This document shows, piece by piece, positions 1 through 8,399 of a DNA stretch of 64,000 bases. The DNA lies in the NCBI RefSeq assembly GCF_013407145.1, contig NZ_CP026993.1:372001-436000 (forward strand), written 5' to 3'. The notes beneath the pieces were generated by a model, which had not been told where the DNA came from, made no database searches, and saw nothing but the letters and a program-made list of their open reading frames with translations. The DNA is from Nitrosopumilus cobalaminigenes (GTDB lineage Archaea > Thermoproteota > Nitrososphaeria > Nitrososphaerales > Nitrosopumilaceae). A program made the position numbers and the translations under genes. Within the stretch, counting starts at the first letter, position 1, and each line of letters opens with the position of its first letter.

Positions 1-206
1 GGGGAACTAAAATGTGCTCAAAAGTTTTCATCATGCGTTCCTGCACAAGAAACTAGGATATTGTTGTACATAGATGAATATTCTCAAAGTTGTATTAAAA
101 CTAGTGATAAAATATACTCTAGTACCATTTATTTTCATTGAATTCAGTATGACACTAGATTATCACAAAAGCATTGGTTTTTTTACAAACAAAAAAATTG
201 ATTATT

Positions 207-1265
207 ATGAAAACTGATCTTGAAACTTCTGAGATTGCTCCACTAGAGTGGATATCAATTAACCAATTTTTACATGAAGTAAAACAGATTGATTCTCAAT
301 GCATATCTGTCTATTATCCATATGGCAAGGGACAAGAAACTATATCATTATTACATGAAACAAAGCGAAATGATGCTCTTGAAAGAATAGAATCAAAAAT
401 TGAAAACAAAATTACTGAACTAAAGAAAAATCCTGTCACTGTAGGCAAATTTGCAAAAACCTTGTGCATTTTTGGATGGATAAAAAATGGCAAAGTAAAC
501 CTCAAAGTAATTGGAACTTCAAAAAAACTTCCGTACGTCTACATGGTAAGTAAAAGGCCATTCGTCAAACCTTTCAATGATATTTTAAAAACTAATTATG
601 ATGTTTTGTTAGTAACCCTAGATCAAAAAACTGCAAGAATTCAAAAATTTCATGGCAATCAAATAATTCAAGAAGCTAAACTCCGAATTGATTTACAAGG
701 CAGACATAGAAAAGGTGGACAGAGCCAGGGGCGATTTCTTAGAGCAAGACAAACAAAAATCCATGTTTTCTTCAAAAAGATAGCAAACAAAGTGAGAGAA
801 ATGGATTCAAATTCAATACTGATTTTATTAGGTGGAATTGGTCCTGCAAAAACTGAATTTTATGACGAACTTAATTCAGAATTGGTAAAAAAATGTCGGT
901 TTGTAGAAAATTTGTCATTTTCCACCTCAATGAAAGACATTGACACGAAAATAATCCATCATTTGTATCAGCACAGAAGAAAATACGTTGTAGAATTAAT
1001 TGAAAAATATGAGACTCTATTCAAAGATGGATTAACTGCTAGACGAAATGATGTAATTTACAAAGCACTAGAAATTGGGGCAGTAGACACCCTAATTGTT
1101 TCTGCAAACTATCATACAAATTCACAATTCAAAAAAATTATGAAAATGCTAGAGATTGCAAAAAAAACCTCTACTAAAATAGAATTTGCAGTTTCCCCAA
1201 AAATAATAAAAAAACTAGATATTGATAATTCTGTTCTAGCCATACTTCGATACAAAATAAAGTAG
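207..1265 (+). CDS. aRF1/eRF1-family paralogue with GGQ motif, lacking NIKS
   Basis: The 351-residue protein resembles archaeal release factor 1 in its N and M domains. GGQ lies at residues 170-172 in the context GRHRKGGQSQGRF, the peptidyl-tRNA hydrolysis motif of the class-1 release factor superfamily. I find no NIKS or YxCxxxF stop-codon motif in the N domain, and the protein is shorter than a true aRF1 (about 410). By family knowledge, paralogues of this kind (Vms1/VLRF1-like) act in ribosome rescue rather than normal termination; that role here is inference. I chose ATG at 207 over an in-frame TTG at 174 because homology to aRF1 begins well after it. It is convergent with the next gene, 24 bp away. 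Confidence 0.75.
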   Translation: MKTDLETSEIAPLEWISINQFLHEVKQIDSQCISVYYPYGKGQETISLLHETKRNDALERIESKIENKITELKKNPVTVGKFAKTLCIFGWIKNGKVNLKVIGTSKKLPYVYMVSKRPFVKPFNDILKTNYDVLLVTLDQKTARIQKFHGNQIIQEAKLRIDLQGRHRKGGQSQGRFLRARQTKIHVFFKKIANKVREMDSNSILILLGGIGPAKTEFYDELNSELVKKCRFVENLSFSTSMKDIDTKIIHHLYQHRRKYVVELIEKYETLFKDGLTARRNDVIYKALEIGAVDTLIVSANYHTNSQFKKIMKMLEIAKKTSTKIEFAVSPKIIKKLDIDNSVLAILRYKIK

Positions 1266-1289
1266 TTTTCTCGTACTAGGAATTTTAAA

Positions 1290-2597
1290 TCACTGCAGTT
1301 TTTCTATGATTTCTGAGAATTTCCATGGCCCGCAAACTGCTTCTTCTTCTTCATTAGTAATCAAACCTATCTTGTTTAGATGATTTACAATGTGTGCAGA
1401 AAATGGCAATGCACCTGTAGCTCCTGGAGAATTATAGTTCAAAACATGAAATGACATCTCATCTTCTATTAGAATTACATCCGGTACAAATTTCCCCTTG
1501 TCATCAATGATTGATGATCTAATGCCTGCTGTACCTTTTTCAGTAATTTTCTTTGCATCTATTTTTGGCAAGAATTTTTTTACTCTGTTCACCATTGTCG
1601 TTTTTGACATTGATGATTGAATTTCATTCATGGCAAGTTCTTGAAATTGCTTATCAAAAACTGCTTTTCTTGCACCAGAATTTAGCATCTCAAGCATCTT
1701 TGGAATGAACTCTTTGATGTTTTCTGCCGCATCATACCCATGTGGACTAAATACTGGAACTGCATTTGGTCCAATTTCACAACTGCCATCTACCCTGATT
1801 ATCCAGTGCGGATCTAAAAATGGATAATCTGGGAATTCAGGTACAGAATACACACTTGATTTTGTAAGCTTGTTGTATTCTGATGGTGCTTTCCAATACT
1901 CTCCTCTAAAATGAACATCTGTAAATTTTTCTGCCACATCTACGCTATGTGCAACATCTACAGCTTCTCCTCCTGCAGCATTGATTAGAAATTTTGCATA
2001 AATTTCATGTTCATCATTTAATGTGATAGTCCATTTGCCACTTTCTTTTTTTATTTTAGTGACTTTGGTGTCTAGTAGAAAATCTGTACCGCTCTCTTTA
2101 CTGTCTTTCATAATTGATTTTGTAAAAACAGAATAGTCCGTTGATGCATCCCTGTACACACACAGTGCAGATTCACATTTTATTTCCGGTTCTGTTTTTT
2201 TCATCTCCTCTTTGTTTACTAGTTTGATGTCTTTTTCTTCCAAACCATTTTCTTTTCCCCATTTGAGATATTTCTCAAGGACTTTGATTCCTTTTTGATC
2301 TGTTGCAACTTCAATAACTCCGTCTTCCTTAAACGGCAAATCTCTTAATTTTGCATATTCTTCCCACATTTCATAACCATGAAAAGCAGATTTTGCAAAC
2401 AATTTTTTCTTTTCAGGGTTGTATAGATAGGGAGCATGAACTTTTCCGGTATTTCTTCCACTTGTGTGAAATGCTACACTATGTTCTTGCTCTATTACAG
2501 CTATTTTTTTTGATTTGTTTAGTGAAGATAGAAAATACGATAATGAAGTTCCAAGAATTCCGCCACCAATTATTACGATATCAAAATCATGTGCCAA
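1290..2597 (-). CDS. FAD-dependent oxidoreductase, L-2-hydroxyglutarate dehydrogenase-like
   Basis: The 435-residue protein starts with a Rossmann FAD-binding motif, IVIIGGGILGTSLSYFL (residues 7-23), followed by a DAO-family fold. The segments HFRGEYWK near 235 and GPNAVPV near 280 resemble those of LhgO/L2HGDH, which oxidises L-2-hydroxyglutarate to 2-oxoglutarate and passes electrons to a quinone. No signal peptide or TM helix is evident, so it is probably cytoplasmic or peripheral. Its length fits the family. Substrate is inferred from similarity; a related 2-hydroxyacid or amino acid is possible. It is transcribed divergently from the gene at 2680. Confidence 0.75.
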   Translation of the reverse strand: MAHDFDIVIIGGGILGTSLSYFLSSLNKSKKIAVIEQEHSVAFHTSGRNTGKVHAPYLYNPEKKKLFAKSAFHGYEMWEEYAKLRDLPFKEDGVIEVATDQKGIKVLEKYLKWGKENGLEEKDIKLVNKEEMKKTEPEIKCESALCVYRDASTDYSVFTKSIMKDSKESGTDFLLDTKVTKIKKESGKWTITLNDEHEIYAKFLINAAGGEAVDVAHSVDVAEKFTDVHFRGEYWKAPSEYNKLTKSSVYSVPEFPDYPFLDPHWIIRVDGSCEIGPNAVPVFSPHGYDAAENIKEFIPKMLEMLNSGARKAVFDKQFQELAMNEIQSSMSKTTMVNRVKKFLPKIDAKKITEKGTAGIRSSIIDDKGKFVPDVILIEDEMSFHVLNYNSPGATGALPFSAHIVNHLNKIGLITNEEEEAVCGPWKFSEIIEKLQ

Positions 2598-2679
2598 TTA
2601 CTTTTAATGGAATTGTCTTGATAATAAATTGAATCTGTAACAATCAAGATTAATATCCAATACAATCTCAAGATTGATA

Positions 2680-2961
2680 ATGCTACCTGACAAGTGTTCT
2701 GTTTCAAAAGAAGGCAAACAATGTGTTAATCCTCCTGAATTCATCGTATCAATTGTTGATGATAAAGACGAATACATGGTAGGTGTTACTTGTGGACGAC
2801 ACAAACAAGTCGTAACTGGAAAAATTGGCCATTTACAAAAAGAAGGCAAAATCCATGATGGAAAGATTAGTTTCTCCCCTGTAAAGGCTGTAGGAACTGA
2901 CTGTGTTCATGGAGATACTGATGATTTTGTTCAAATTGACATGAATCGTTCAAAAAACTGA
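2680..2961 (+). CDS. conserved-looking hypothetical protein with Cys/His residues
   Basis: This is a 93-residue protein I do not recognise. It contains Cys near residues 6, 15 and 39, a CGRH motif, and a later Cys/His (TDCVHGD), so metal binding is conceivable, but the spacing matches no family I know. I use ATG at 2680; a TTG two codons upstream (2674) is also in frame. It lies 26 bp before a second small gene on the same strand and may be co-transcribed with it. No membrane segment or signal peptide is visible. Confidence 0.6.
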   Translation: MLPDKCSVSKEGKQCVNPPEFIVSIVDDKDEYMVGVTCGRHKQVVTGKIGHLQKEGKIHDGKISFSPVKAVGTDCVHGDTDDFVQIDMNRSKN

Positions 2962-2987
2962 AATAATTTCTAATTTGATGTTATACA

Positions 2988-3359
2988 ATGCTTTTAGAAT
3001 TATTGTCTGATTTGATAAAAATTGATGATACCTTACTTATCGTAAAAAACAGCGGTGCAATAAGTGAGGTTAGAGGGCCACTTTCTATACGACAAAAAGA
3101 AAAGTGGATTACTATTGGTGAAAATGACGGTCCTGCACATCTGCATGTAAATTCAGAATTGATAAAATCTGCAGAGTTTGTTCAAGAAGAAAAACCTGAA
3201 CGCACAAGTTTCAGTGTTCATTTTTTTGATGAAAGCGGTGAGCGAATCATTGCAGTGTTTTTTACAAAAATGTATGATGATTCTAAACAATTAATTCATG
3301 ATAGAAAAAAAATCTATGACAAACTAAATCAAAAATTTACTTCAAAAATTCAATTTTAA
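2988..3359 (+). CDS. small protein resembling one HemS/ChuX haem-utilisation domain
   Basis: The 123-residue protein has a pattern reminiscent of the HemS/ChuS/ChuX fold: W-x-T-I-G near residue 41, then HLHV near 50, an alternating beta stretch, and FFDESGERIIAVFF near 74-87. HemS repeats show a comparable arrangement of W..V, LHL, and F.DxxGxxIxxFFG. Proteins of this fold bind or degrade haem in bacteria. The resemblance is by eye and distant, so function is not claimed. It follows the 93-residue gene by 26 bp and ends at a hairpin. Confidence 0.45.
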   Translation: MLLELLSDLIKIDDTLLIVKNSGAISEVRGPLSIRQKEKWITIGENDGPAHLHVNSELIKSAEFVQEEKPERTSFSVHFFDESGERIIAVFFTKMYDDSKQLIHDRKKIYDKLNQKFTSKIQF

Positions 3360-3365
3360 AAAAAA

Positions 3366-3386
3366 ACTTGTCTGAAAAAGACAAGT
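3366..3386. terminator. 7-bp hairpin between convergent genes
   Basis: ACTTGTC (3366-3372) and GACAAGT (3380-3386) form a perfect 7-bp stem around a 7-nt loop. It lies 6 bp after the stop at 3359 and 12 bp before the stop of the opposing micro-ORF, so it could act in both directions. A-runs flank it on the plus strand. Confidence 0.45.
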
Positions 3387-3397
3387 GAAAAATTCTT

Positions 3398-3487
3398 TTA
3401 TTCTTTAGATTCTTTCTCTTTCTTCTCTTTTTCAGATTGTTGTTTAGCTAATTCTAATTCTTCATTCGTATGTTTGAATTTCTTCAT
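3398..3487 (-). CDS. 29-residue highly charged micro-ORF
   Basis: The ORF encodes a very Lys/Glu-rich, probably helical peptide (starting MKKFKHTNEELELAKQQSEK). It sits alone between convergent and divergent neighbours, with a hairpin just past its stop. No family is recognised. Composition could reflect a real charged micro-protein or chance in AT-rich DNA. Confidence 0.35.
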   Translation of the reverse strand: MKKFKHTNEELELAKQQSEKEKKEKESKE

Positions 3488-3556
3488 TCTGATTTTATGT
3501 CACGATTTAGATATAAAAACTGCACATTTGATGTACAGACAACCCAAGCGTGAAAA

Positions 3557-4525
3557 TCAGTATCCTACTGAGTAAATCGGTTTTTTGCCTTTCATTCCAA
3601 GATCCAAATTTTTAACAGTAATCTCTGCCATTTTGCTTCTCGTCTCTTTTGTTGAACTTCCTATGTGAGGTGCAAGTACAATATTTGGTAATTTGACAAA
3701 TGGGTGCTTTTTACTAATTGGCTCTGATTCAAACACATCTAATCCTGCACCTGAAATGATTTTCTTCTTCAAGGCAGCCACAAGATCTTTTTCATTGATC
3801 ACCTTTCCTCTTGATGTGTTGATCAAAAATGACGTCTCTTTCATTTTTTTGAAAACTTTCATGTCAAACAACTGGTCTGTCTCTTTTGTATGTGGAACAT
3901 GAATTGAAATAAAATCACTCTGTGAGACTAGTTTCTCAAATGACACATACTTTGCACCTAGTGCTTTTTCTCTAGATTTTGAAACTCGCTTTCTGCTGTG
4001 GTATATAATTTTCATGTCAAATGCCTTTGCTCTTTTAGCCATCGTACTGCCAATTCTCCCCAAGCCCAAGATTCCAATTGTTTTGCCTTGTAAATCCACT
4101 CCGACATAATCATATGCGCCGTAGATTTTTTTCCACTTTCCATCTCGAATGATTCTATCCCCTTCTGAAACCCTTCTTGAAACATCAAGTAATAATGAAA
4201 ATGCTAAATCAGCAGTTGCATCTGTTAGTACTTCGGGAGTATATCCTACGCGGATTTTCTTTTCTTTGGCATACTTTGTATCTATATGATCAAAACCTAC
4301 ACTATAGGTGCTAATCACTTTAAGATTCTCAGCGCAATCAATTGTCTCTTTTTCAATTTTGTCATATGGGAAACAAATCAGCCCATCAATCTCTTTAATC
4401 TTTGATCGCAGCTTTGTTTTAGGTATTGGAATTTTTCCAGAATGAATTTCAATTTGATATCTTTTTCTTAATTCTTTTAGTGCAAAATCATGTAGAGTTC
4501 TTGTAAGGAACACTTTATTTTTCAT
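3557..4525 (-). CDS. D-2-hydroxyacid dehydrogenase (glyoxylate/hydroxypyruvate reductase-like)
   Basis: The 322-residue protein is a complete D-isomer-specific 2-hydroxyacid dehydrogenase. The NAD(P)-binding motif GLGRIG is at residues 154-159. The expected catalytic triad is visible as Arg239 (in NTSRGK), Glu268 (in VFESEP) and His287 (in APHIGSST). By family, it reduces a 2-oxoacid such as glyoxylate or hydroxypyruvate with NAD(P)H in the cytoplasm. There is no C-terminal ACT domain, which argues against a long-form SerA. It begins with ATG and is divergent from the small zinc-ribbon gene at 4579. Confidence 0.85.
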   Translation of the reverse strand: MKNKVFLTRTLHDFALKELRKRYQIEIHSGKIPIPKTKLRSKIKEIDGLICFPYDKIEKETIDCAENLKVISTYSVGFDHIDTKYAKEKKIRVGYTPEVLTDATADLAFSLLLDVSRRVSEGDRIIRDGKWKKIYGAYDYVGVDLQGKTIGILGLGRIGSTMAKRAKAFDMKIIYHSRKRVSKSREKALGAKYVSFEKLVSQSDFISIHVPHTKETDQLFDMKVFKKMKETSFLINTSRGKVINEKDLVAALKKKIISGAGLDVFESEPISKKHPFVKLPNIVLAPHIGSSTKETRSKMAEITVKNLDLGMKGKKPIYSVGY

Positions 4526-4578
4526 CAGTCTTGATATTCATCTCAAACCATTTATACGATTTCCTTGTAATTTTATCA

Positions 4579-4725
4579 ATGTCTTCTAAAGTTGAAGAAG
4601 AGGAAGAATTTGCTATTTGTGTTGAATGTGGAAATTCAATTGAAAAATGTGTATGTGTCTGTCCTTATTGTGGTGAACGTGATAAATGTGAGTGTGCATT
4701 GTTTGATGCAGCCACCGGAGGTTAG
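4579..4725 (+). CDS. 48-residue Cys-rich zinc-ribbon-like micro-protein
   Basis: After an acidic N-terminus (EEEEEF) the peptide carries CVECG, then CVCVCPYCGERDKCEC. Eight Cys occur within about 30 residues, in CxxC and CxC pairs typical of zinc ribbons. I use ATG at 4579; the frame stays open upstream, but no better start is seen. It lies 49 bp before the 2-oxoacid oxidoreductase genes and might be co-transcribed with them. Specific function unknown. Confidence 0.6.
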   Translation: MSSKVEEEEEFAICVECGNSIEKCVCVCPYCGERDKCECALFDAATGG

Positions 4726-4774
4726 AAGATATGGACTATCATACTATTAAGATTCAGGAAATGAGTGAAAATCT

Positions 4775-6685
4775 GTGAGTTCTGTTGATTTTACATGGCT
4801 AATTGGAGGTCCTCAAGGAAGTGGGGTTGAATCTGGAGCAAATATTTTCTCTCGTGTATGCGCTGAAATGGGTTATCAAATTTTTGGAAAAAGAGAATTT
4901 TATTCAAACATCAAAGGTGAACACAGTTACTTTACAGTAAGAATTGCTGATAAAAAAATTCATTCAAATGTCGATGATGTAAATTTAATGGCATCCTTTG
5001 ATGCTGAAACCATTTTTCGTCATTATGATGAAGTAGTTTCTGGTGGTGGAATTATTTACGATTCAGATTTAGATGGAATAAAAACTGATGCTGTACATAC
5101 ACTTGATGCACCATTCAAAGAAAGACTGCACAAAGAATTAGAATCAAAAAATAAACCATTTACAATTGCAGGTGTATTAGAAATTGCTAAAGAAAAGGGC
5201 GTAAAACTATTTCCAGTATCTTTCAAATCAATTTTACTAACATTATCTGAAGAAACTGAAAATCCTCGTCTAAAGGGATTGATTCGAATGTATAATGTCA
5301 TTGGAGTGTCATTATCTTTAGGTTTGGTAAAGATGCCTACTGATTCATTACAAAAAACAATTGATAATATTTTTTCAAACAAACCTGAAATTGCAAAAAT
5401 TAATCAGCAGACTGCAAATTATTCATACAATTACGCTGCTGCAAAATTTGAAAACTTTGACTACACTTTGCCTGGAACACAAAAAGAACCTGGAACTTTA
5501 CTTGTTCAGGGATTTCAGGGAACAGCGTTAGGAAAAATGGCATGTGGATGTAGACTTCAACCATACTATCCAATCACACCAGCTTCAGATGAATCAGTAT
5601 TCTTGGAATCAAACGAAATTTTAGAAATTAATGGTGATAGGCCAGGTTCAACTGCTGTAATTCAAACTGAAGATGAGATTTGTGCAATGGGAATGACTAT
5701 TGGTGGTGCATTAACTGGAACACGTTCTGCTACTTGTACTTCTGGCCCTGGATTTGCATTAATGACTGAAATGTTAGGCTGGGCAGGCATAAATGAAGTT
5801 CCTATAGTTATTACTAATTATCAGAGAAGTGGCCCATCAACTGGACTGCCAACAAGACACGGCCAAGATGATTTACTGTTTGCAGTATTTGCAGGACACG
5901 GTGATTTCCCAAAGATTGTTTATGCATCTGGAGAAATTGAAGAGAGCTTCTATGATACTGGCAATTGTTTTAACTATGCAGATACTTTTCAAGTTCCAGT
6001 AATTCACTTGATGGATAAATTCCATGCAAGTTCTGTTATTACTTGTAAAAGATTTGACACTGAAAAAATTTCAATTGATAGGGGCTTGTTGCTAGATAAA
6101 GTTGAGGATGGTTACAGAAGATTTGAATTCACTGAAGATGGTATATCTCCTCGTTCAAGACTAGGAATTGATAATGGAATCTTTTGGGATACTGGAGATG
6201 AGTCTGATGAAACAGGCCATATCACAGAGGATCCAATATTGCGTGTAAAGATGATGGATAAGAGAATGTCTAGATTAGAATTGATTTCAAAACGTATTCC
6301 AAATGAGGAACAAGCAGTATCGTTTGGAATTGAAGATTATACAATAATTTCTTGGGGTTCTACAATCGGTCCAGTCAAAGATGCATTAGACATGCTAAAA
6401 AAAGAAGGAATCTCTATAGGATTAATTCAACTAAAACTAATGCATCCATTTCCAGCAGACTATGTTTCATCTTTACTTAAAGACGCAAAAACCATAATCG
6501 ATGTAGAGGCAAATCATTCAGGTCAGCTAGGAAAAATATTCAAACAAAACATAAGCCGGGATGTTGACTATTTTATCTTAAAATACTCTGGACGTGCAAT
6601 GACTAGTACAGAAGTTTATGATGCACTTAAGAAAATTGTTCAAAACAAAGCAGAAAAAAGGGAGGTTCTAATGCATGGCGCTTAA
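4775..6685 (+). CDS. 2-oxoacid:ferredoxin oxidoreductase, fused gamma-alpha subunit
   Basis: The 636-residue subunit joins a gamma domain (about residues 1-200, beginning with GGPQGSGVESG) to an alpha domain. The YPITP motif at 265-269 is characteristic of the fused-subunit enzymes known from Sulfolobus. With the beta subunit it should catalyse CoA-dependent oxidative decarboxylation of a 2-oxoacid (2-oxoglutarate or pyruvate), or the reverse carboxylation, with ferredoxin as electron partner. The substrate cannot be read from the sequence. Start is GTG at 4775; the nearby ATG at 4761 runs into a stop after five codons. Confidence 0.9.
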   Translation: MSSVDFTWLIGGPQGSGVESGANIFSRVCAEMGYQIFGKREFYSNIKGEHSYFTVRIADKKIHSNVDDVNLMASFDAETIFRHYDEVVSGGGIIYDSDLDGIKTDAVHTLDAPFKERLHKELESKNKPFTIAGVLEIAKEKGVKLFPVSFKSILLTLSEETENPRLKGLIRMYNVIGVSLSLGLVKMPTDSLQKTIDNIFSNKPEIAKINQQTANYSYNYAAAKFENFDYTLPGTQKEPGTLLVQGFQGTALGKMACGCRLQPYYPITPASDESVFLESNEILEINGDRPGSTAVIQTEDEICAMGMTIGGALTGTRSATCTSGPGFALMTEMLGWAGINEVPIVITNYQRSGPSTGLPTRHGQDDLLFAVFAGHGDFPKIVYASGEIEESFYDTGNCFNYADTFQVPVIHLMDKFHASSVITCKRFDTEKISIDRGLLLDKVEDGYRRFEFTEDGISPRSRLGIDNGIFWDTGDESDETGHITEDPILRVKMMDKRMSRLELISKRIPNEEQAVSFGIEDYTIISWGSTIGPVKDALDMLKKEGISIGLIQLKLMHPFPADYVSSLLKDAKTIIDVEANHSGQLGKIFKQNISRDVDYFILKYSGRAMTSTEVYDALKKIVQNKAEKREVLMHGA

Positions 6686-7637
6686 ACCTGCTGAATTTAA
6701 AACCGATGTTCACAATGACTGGTGTCCTGGATGTGGGGATTTTGGTATCGTAAATGCTATCCAAATGGCACTAGCTGATATGGGTGTACAGCGAGACAAG
6801 ACTGCTATATTTTCAGGAATTGGCTGTTCTGGTAAGACATCTCACTACATCAACACGTATGGAGTTCACACGTTACATGGTAGGGTTTTGACATTTGCAC
6901 AAGGTGCAAAAATTGCAAATCCTGAGATGACCATAGTCGCTGTAGGCGGTGATGGTGATGGTTTGGGTATTGGTGCTGGTCACTTTGTTGCTGCTGGTAG
7001 ACGAAATGTAAACATGACATACATTATTTTTGATAATGGCGTTTATGGATTGACTAAAGGTCAAGCATCTCCAACTCTGAAATTAGGAGAGAAAACAAAA
7101 TCACTTCCATCCCCTAACACAAATTCAAACGTCAATCCAATTGGATTGGCAATTGCTAGTGGATTTACATTTGTTGCACGTGGATACTCTTATGACATAC
7201 GACATCTCAAAGACTTGATAGTTCAAGCTGTTAAACATCCTGGATTGTCTTTCTTAGATGTATTGCAACCATGTCCTACATACAATGATCTAAACACAAG
7301 GGATTGGTATGCAGGAGCTGATTTGATGGATGAAGCACAAAAAAGACATTCAAGAATTTACAAACTAGAGGAGACTGGATATGAACCAACAGTACATTAT
7401 GATTCTGAAATTGAGATAAATGAAAAACTATCTCAGGCATTAATCAAATCTTTAGAATGGGGAAACAAAATACCAATTGGAGTATTTTACAAAAATGAAA
7501 ACACTACTCCTTACACAAAAAGACTGCAAGATAAGATTCCAAATTATTTGGAAAATCCTCCTGCAAAACAAAATGTTTCAAAGAATGGCCATTCTAATAC
7601 TGATATTTCAAAAATTTTAGATTCACTAGAAGTATAG
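6675..7637 (+). CDS. 2-oxoacid:ferredoxin oxidoreductase, beta subunit
   Basis: The 320-residue thiamine-diphosphate subunit has the CPGCGDFG motif near residue 17, GIGCSGK near 46, the diphosphate-binding GGDGDGLGIG near 93, and a later PCPTYND. The Cys residues in these motifs are those expected to hold a [4Fe-4S] cluster. The gene overlaps the end of the alpha-subunit gene by 11 bp and has a good GGAGG ribosome-binding site at 6661-6665, supporting translational coupling. The last 20-30 residues are Asn/Lys-rich and probably disordered. Confidence 0.9.
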   Translation: MALKPAEFKTDVHNDWCPGCGDFGIVNAIQMALADMGVQRDKTAIFSGIGCSGKTSHYINTYGVHTLHGRVLTFAQGAKIANPEMTIVAVGGDGDGLGIGAGHFVAAGRRNVNMTYIIFDNGVYGLTKGQASPTLKLGEKTKSLPSPNTNSNVNPIGLAIASGFTFVARGYSYDIRHLKDLIVQAVKHPGLSFLDVLQPCPTYNDLNTRDWYAGADLMDEAQKRHSRIYKLEETGYEPTVHYDSEIEINEKLSQALIKSLEWGNKIPIGVFYKNENTTPYTKRLQDKIPNYLENPPAKQNVSKNGHSNTDISKILDSLEV

Positions 7638-7674
7638 TTTGTTTTGAATCTAAAATAATTATTATTTTGAAAAA

Positions 7675-7803
7675 TTAATCTGAATATTCTCTTTTTCTTC
7701 TATATGCTCCACATTTAGGACATGGTTTTTTCTTCTCGCCTGTAGGAGTCAACTCTAAGGAAGTTCCACAATCAAGACAAGATTCTGTTACATTCGATGA
7801 CAT
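7675..7803 (-). CDS. 42-residue zinc-ribbon micro-protein (fourth of four)
   Basis: The peptide has CLDCG at residues 9-13 and CPKCG at 28-32, separated by 15 residues, which is a textbook small zinc ribbon, and a basic tail (YRRKRE). Its ATG overlaps the TAA of the upstream micro-ORF by one base (TAATG), so translation is probably coupled. It is the last of four adjoining minus-strand micro-ORFs. Confidence 0.6.
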   Translation of the reverse strand: MSSNVTESCLDCGTSLELTPTGEKKKPCPKCGAYRRKREYSD

Positions 7804-7910
7804 TATTTTTTACACTCTGAGCATCCACAATCAAACATTCCTGCTTTACCCATACACTGATCATGGTGTGAATTATAGCATTTATTACAAATTACCATTT
7901 TAAGATCCAT
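7803..7910 (-). CDS. 35-residue Cys-rich micro-protein (third of four)
   Basis: The peptide contains CNKC (8-11), HH (15-16), a Cys at 19, and CGCSEC (28-33), enough for one or two metal sites. It overlaps the upstream micro-ORF by 11 bp and the downstream one by 1 bp. The regular spacing of ligands and the tight packing argue that it is a real gene despite its size. Confidence 0.5.
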   Translation of the reverse strand: MDLKMVICNKCYNSHHDQCMGKAGMFDCGCSECKK

Positions 7911-8001
7911 TTTGATGAGTTTTTTCATGAGTCAATACTAGGTTAAAAGTATCTGAAAATCCTTCCCACTTGTAATTACATTCTCTACAATTGTATTTCA
8001 T
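7900..8001 (-). CDS. 33-residue zinc-finger-like micro-protein (second of four)
   Basis: The peptide begins MKYNCRECNYKWEGF and ends with HEKTHQNGS. Spacing CxxC-x16-H-x3-H resembles a C2H2 finger with a long central section. It starts one base after the upstream micro-ORF's stop codon and overlaps the next by 11 bp. No family assigned. Confidence 0.5.
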   Translation of the reverse strand: MKYNCRECNYKWEGFSDTFNLVLTHEKTHQNGS

Positions 8002-8002
8002 T

Positions 8003-8116
8003 TTATCTTGTTTTATCCTCTTTTTTCTTTTCGGATTCTTTGAATGCGTTTACATCTTCTGTAGATTCAGTTTTGCAAGAACCGCATTTCAGTTTTTCAA
8101 TTATTTTTTTAAACAT
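8003..8116 (-). CDS. 37-residue micro-protein with CGSC motif (first of four)
   Basis: The peptide begins MFKKIIEKLKCGSCKTE, with a single CxxC pair at residues 11-14 and a very charged tail rich in Lys, Glu and Asp. It is the promoter-proximal member of the four-gene micro-ORF run. One CxxC alone would need a partner or dimer to bind metal. It is divergent from the gene at 8197. Confidence 0.45.
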   Translation of the reverse strand: MFKKIIEKLKCGSCKTESTEDVNAFKESEKKKEDKTR

Positions 8117-8196
8117 ACTATGTCTTGATTCTCGTTAGTATATACTGGCGCTTTATTCCGAATTTTAGCCTAAATACTAGTATAACAGAGGACAGT

Positions 8197-8346
8197 ATGA
8201 ATTGTCATAAAATTAGTGAACCACATGTTTGGAGATACTCTAAACATACCAAAATGCGTAGATGTCTCAAATGCAAATCTAGACTCCAAATGACTGAAAA
8301 AGAATATCATCTCAAATGGGGAATGCATAAAATTACTACAAAATAG
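8197..8346 (+). CDS. 49-residue Cys/His micro-protein
   Basis: From ATG at 8197 the peptide carries NCHK near the start, CLKC (residues 23-26) and an HLKWGMH segment near 38-44. The frame is open further upstream to 8125, but that part looks non-coding and lacks a good start. It is basic overall, so nucleic-acid contact is possible. It is divergent from the micro-ORF run at 7675-8116. Confidence 0.5.
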   Translation: MNCHKISEPHVWRYSKHTKMRRCLKCKSRLQMTEKEYHLKWGMHKITTK

Positions 8347-8399
8347 TATTCAAATGAATTCTGAACGTAGAAGTTATAGGCAAGTTTTAGAATATTATT

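Noticed and set aside
1-141. Open frame from the first base to a TGA at 139-141 (46 codons), perhaps the end of a gene cut by the window edge.
   Set aside because: No recognisable motif, and only the window edge defines its start. It could be the tail of a real gene, but I cannot support it.
7638-8124. One larger frameshifted gene instead of four micro-ORFs.
   Set aside because: Each ORF has its own ATG and a self-contained Cys motif, and the junctions have the overlapping stop/start form of coupled genes. Joining them would not give a known family.
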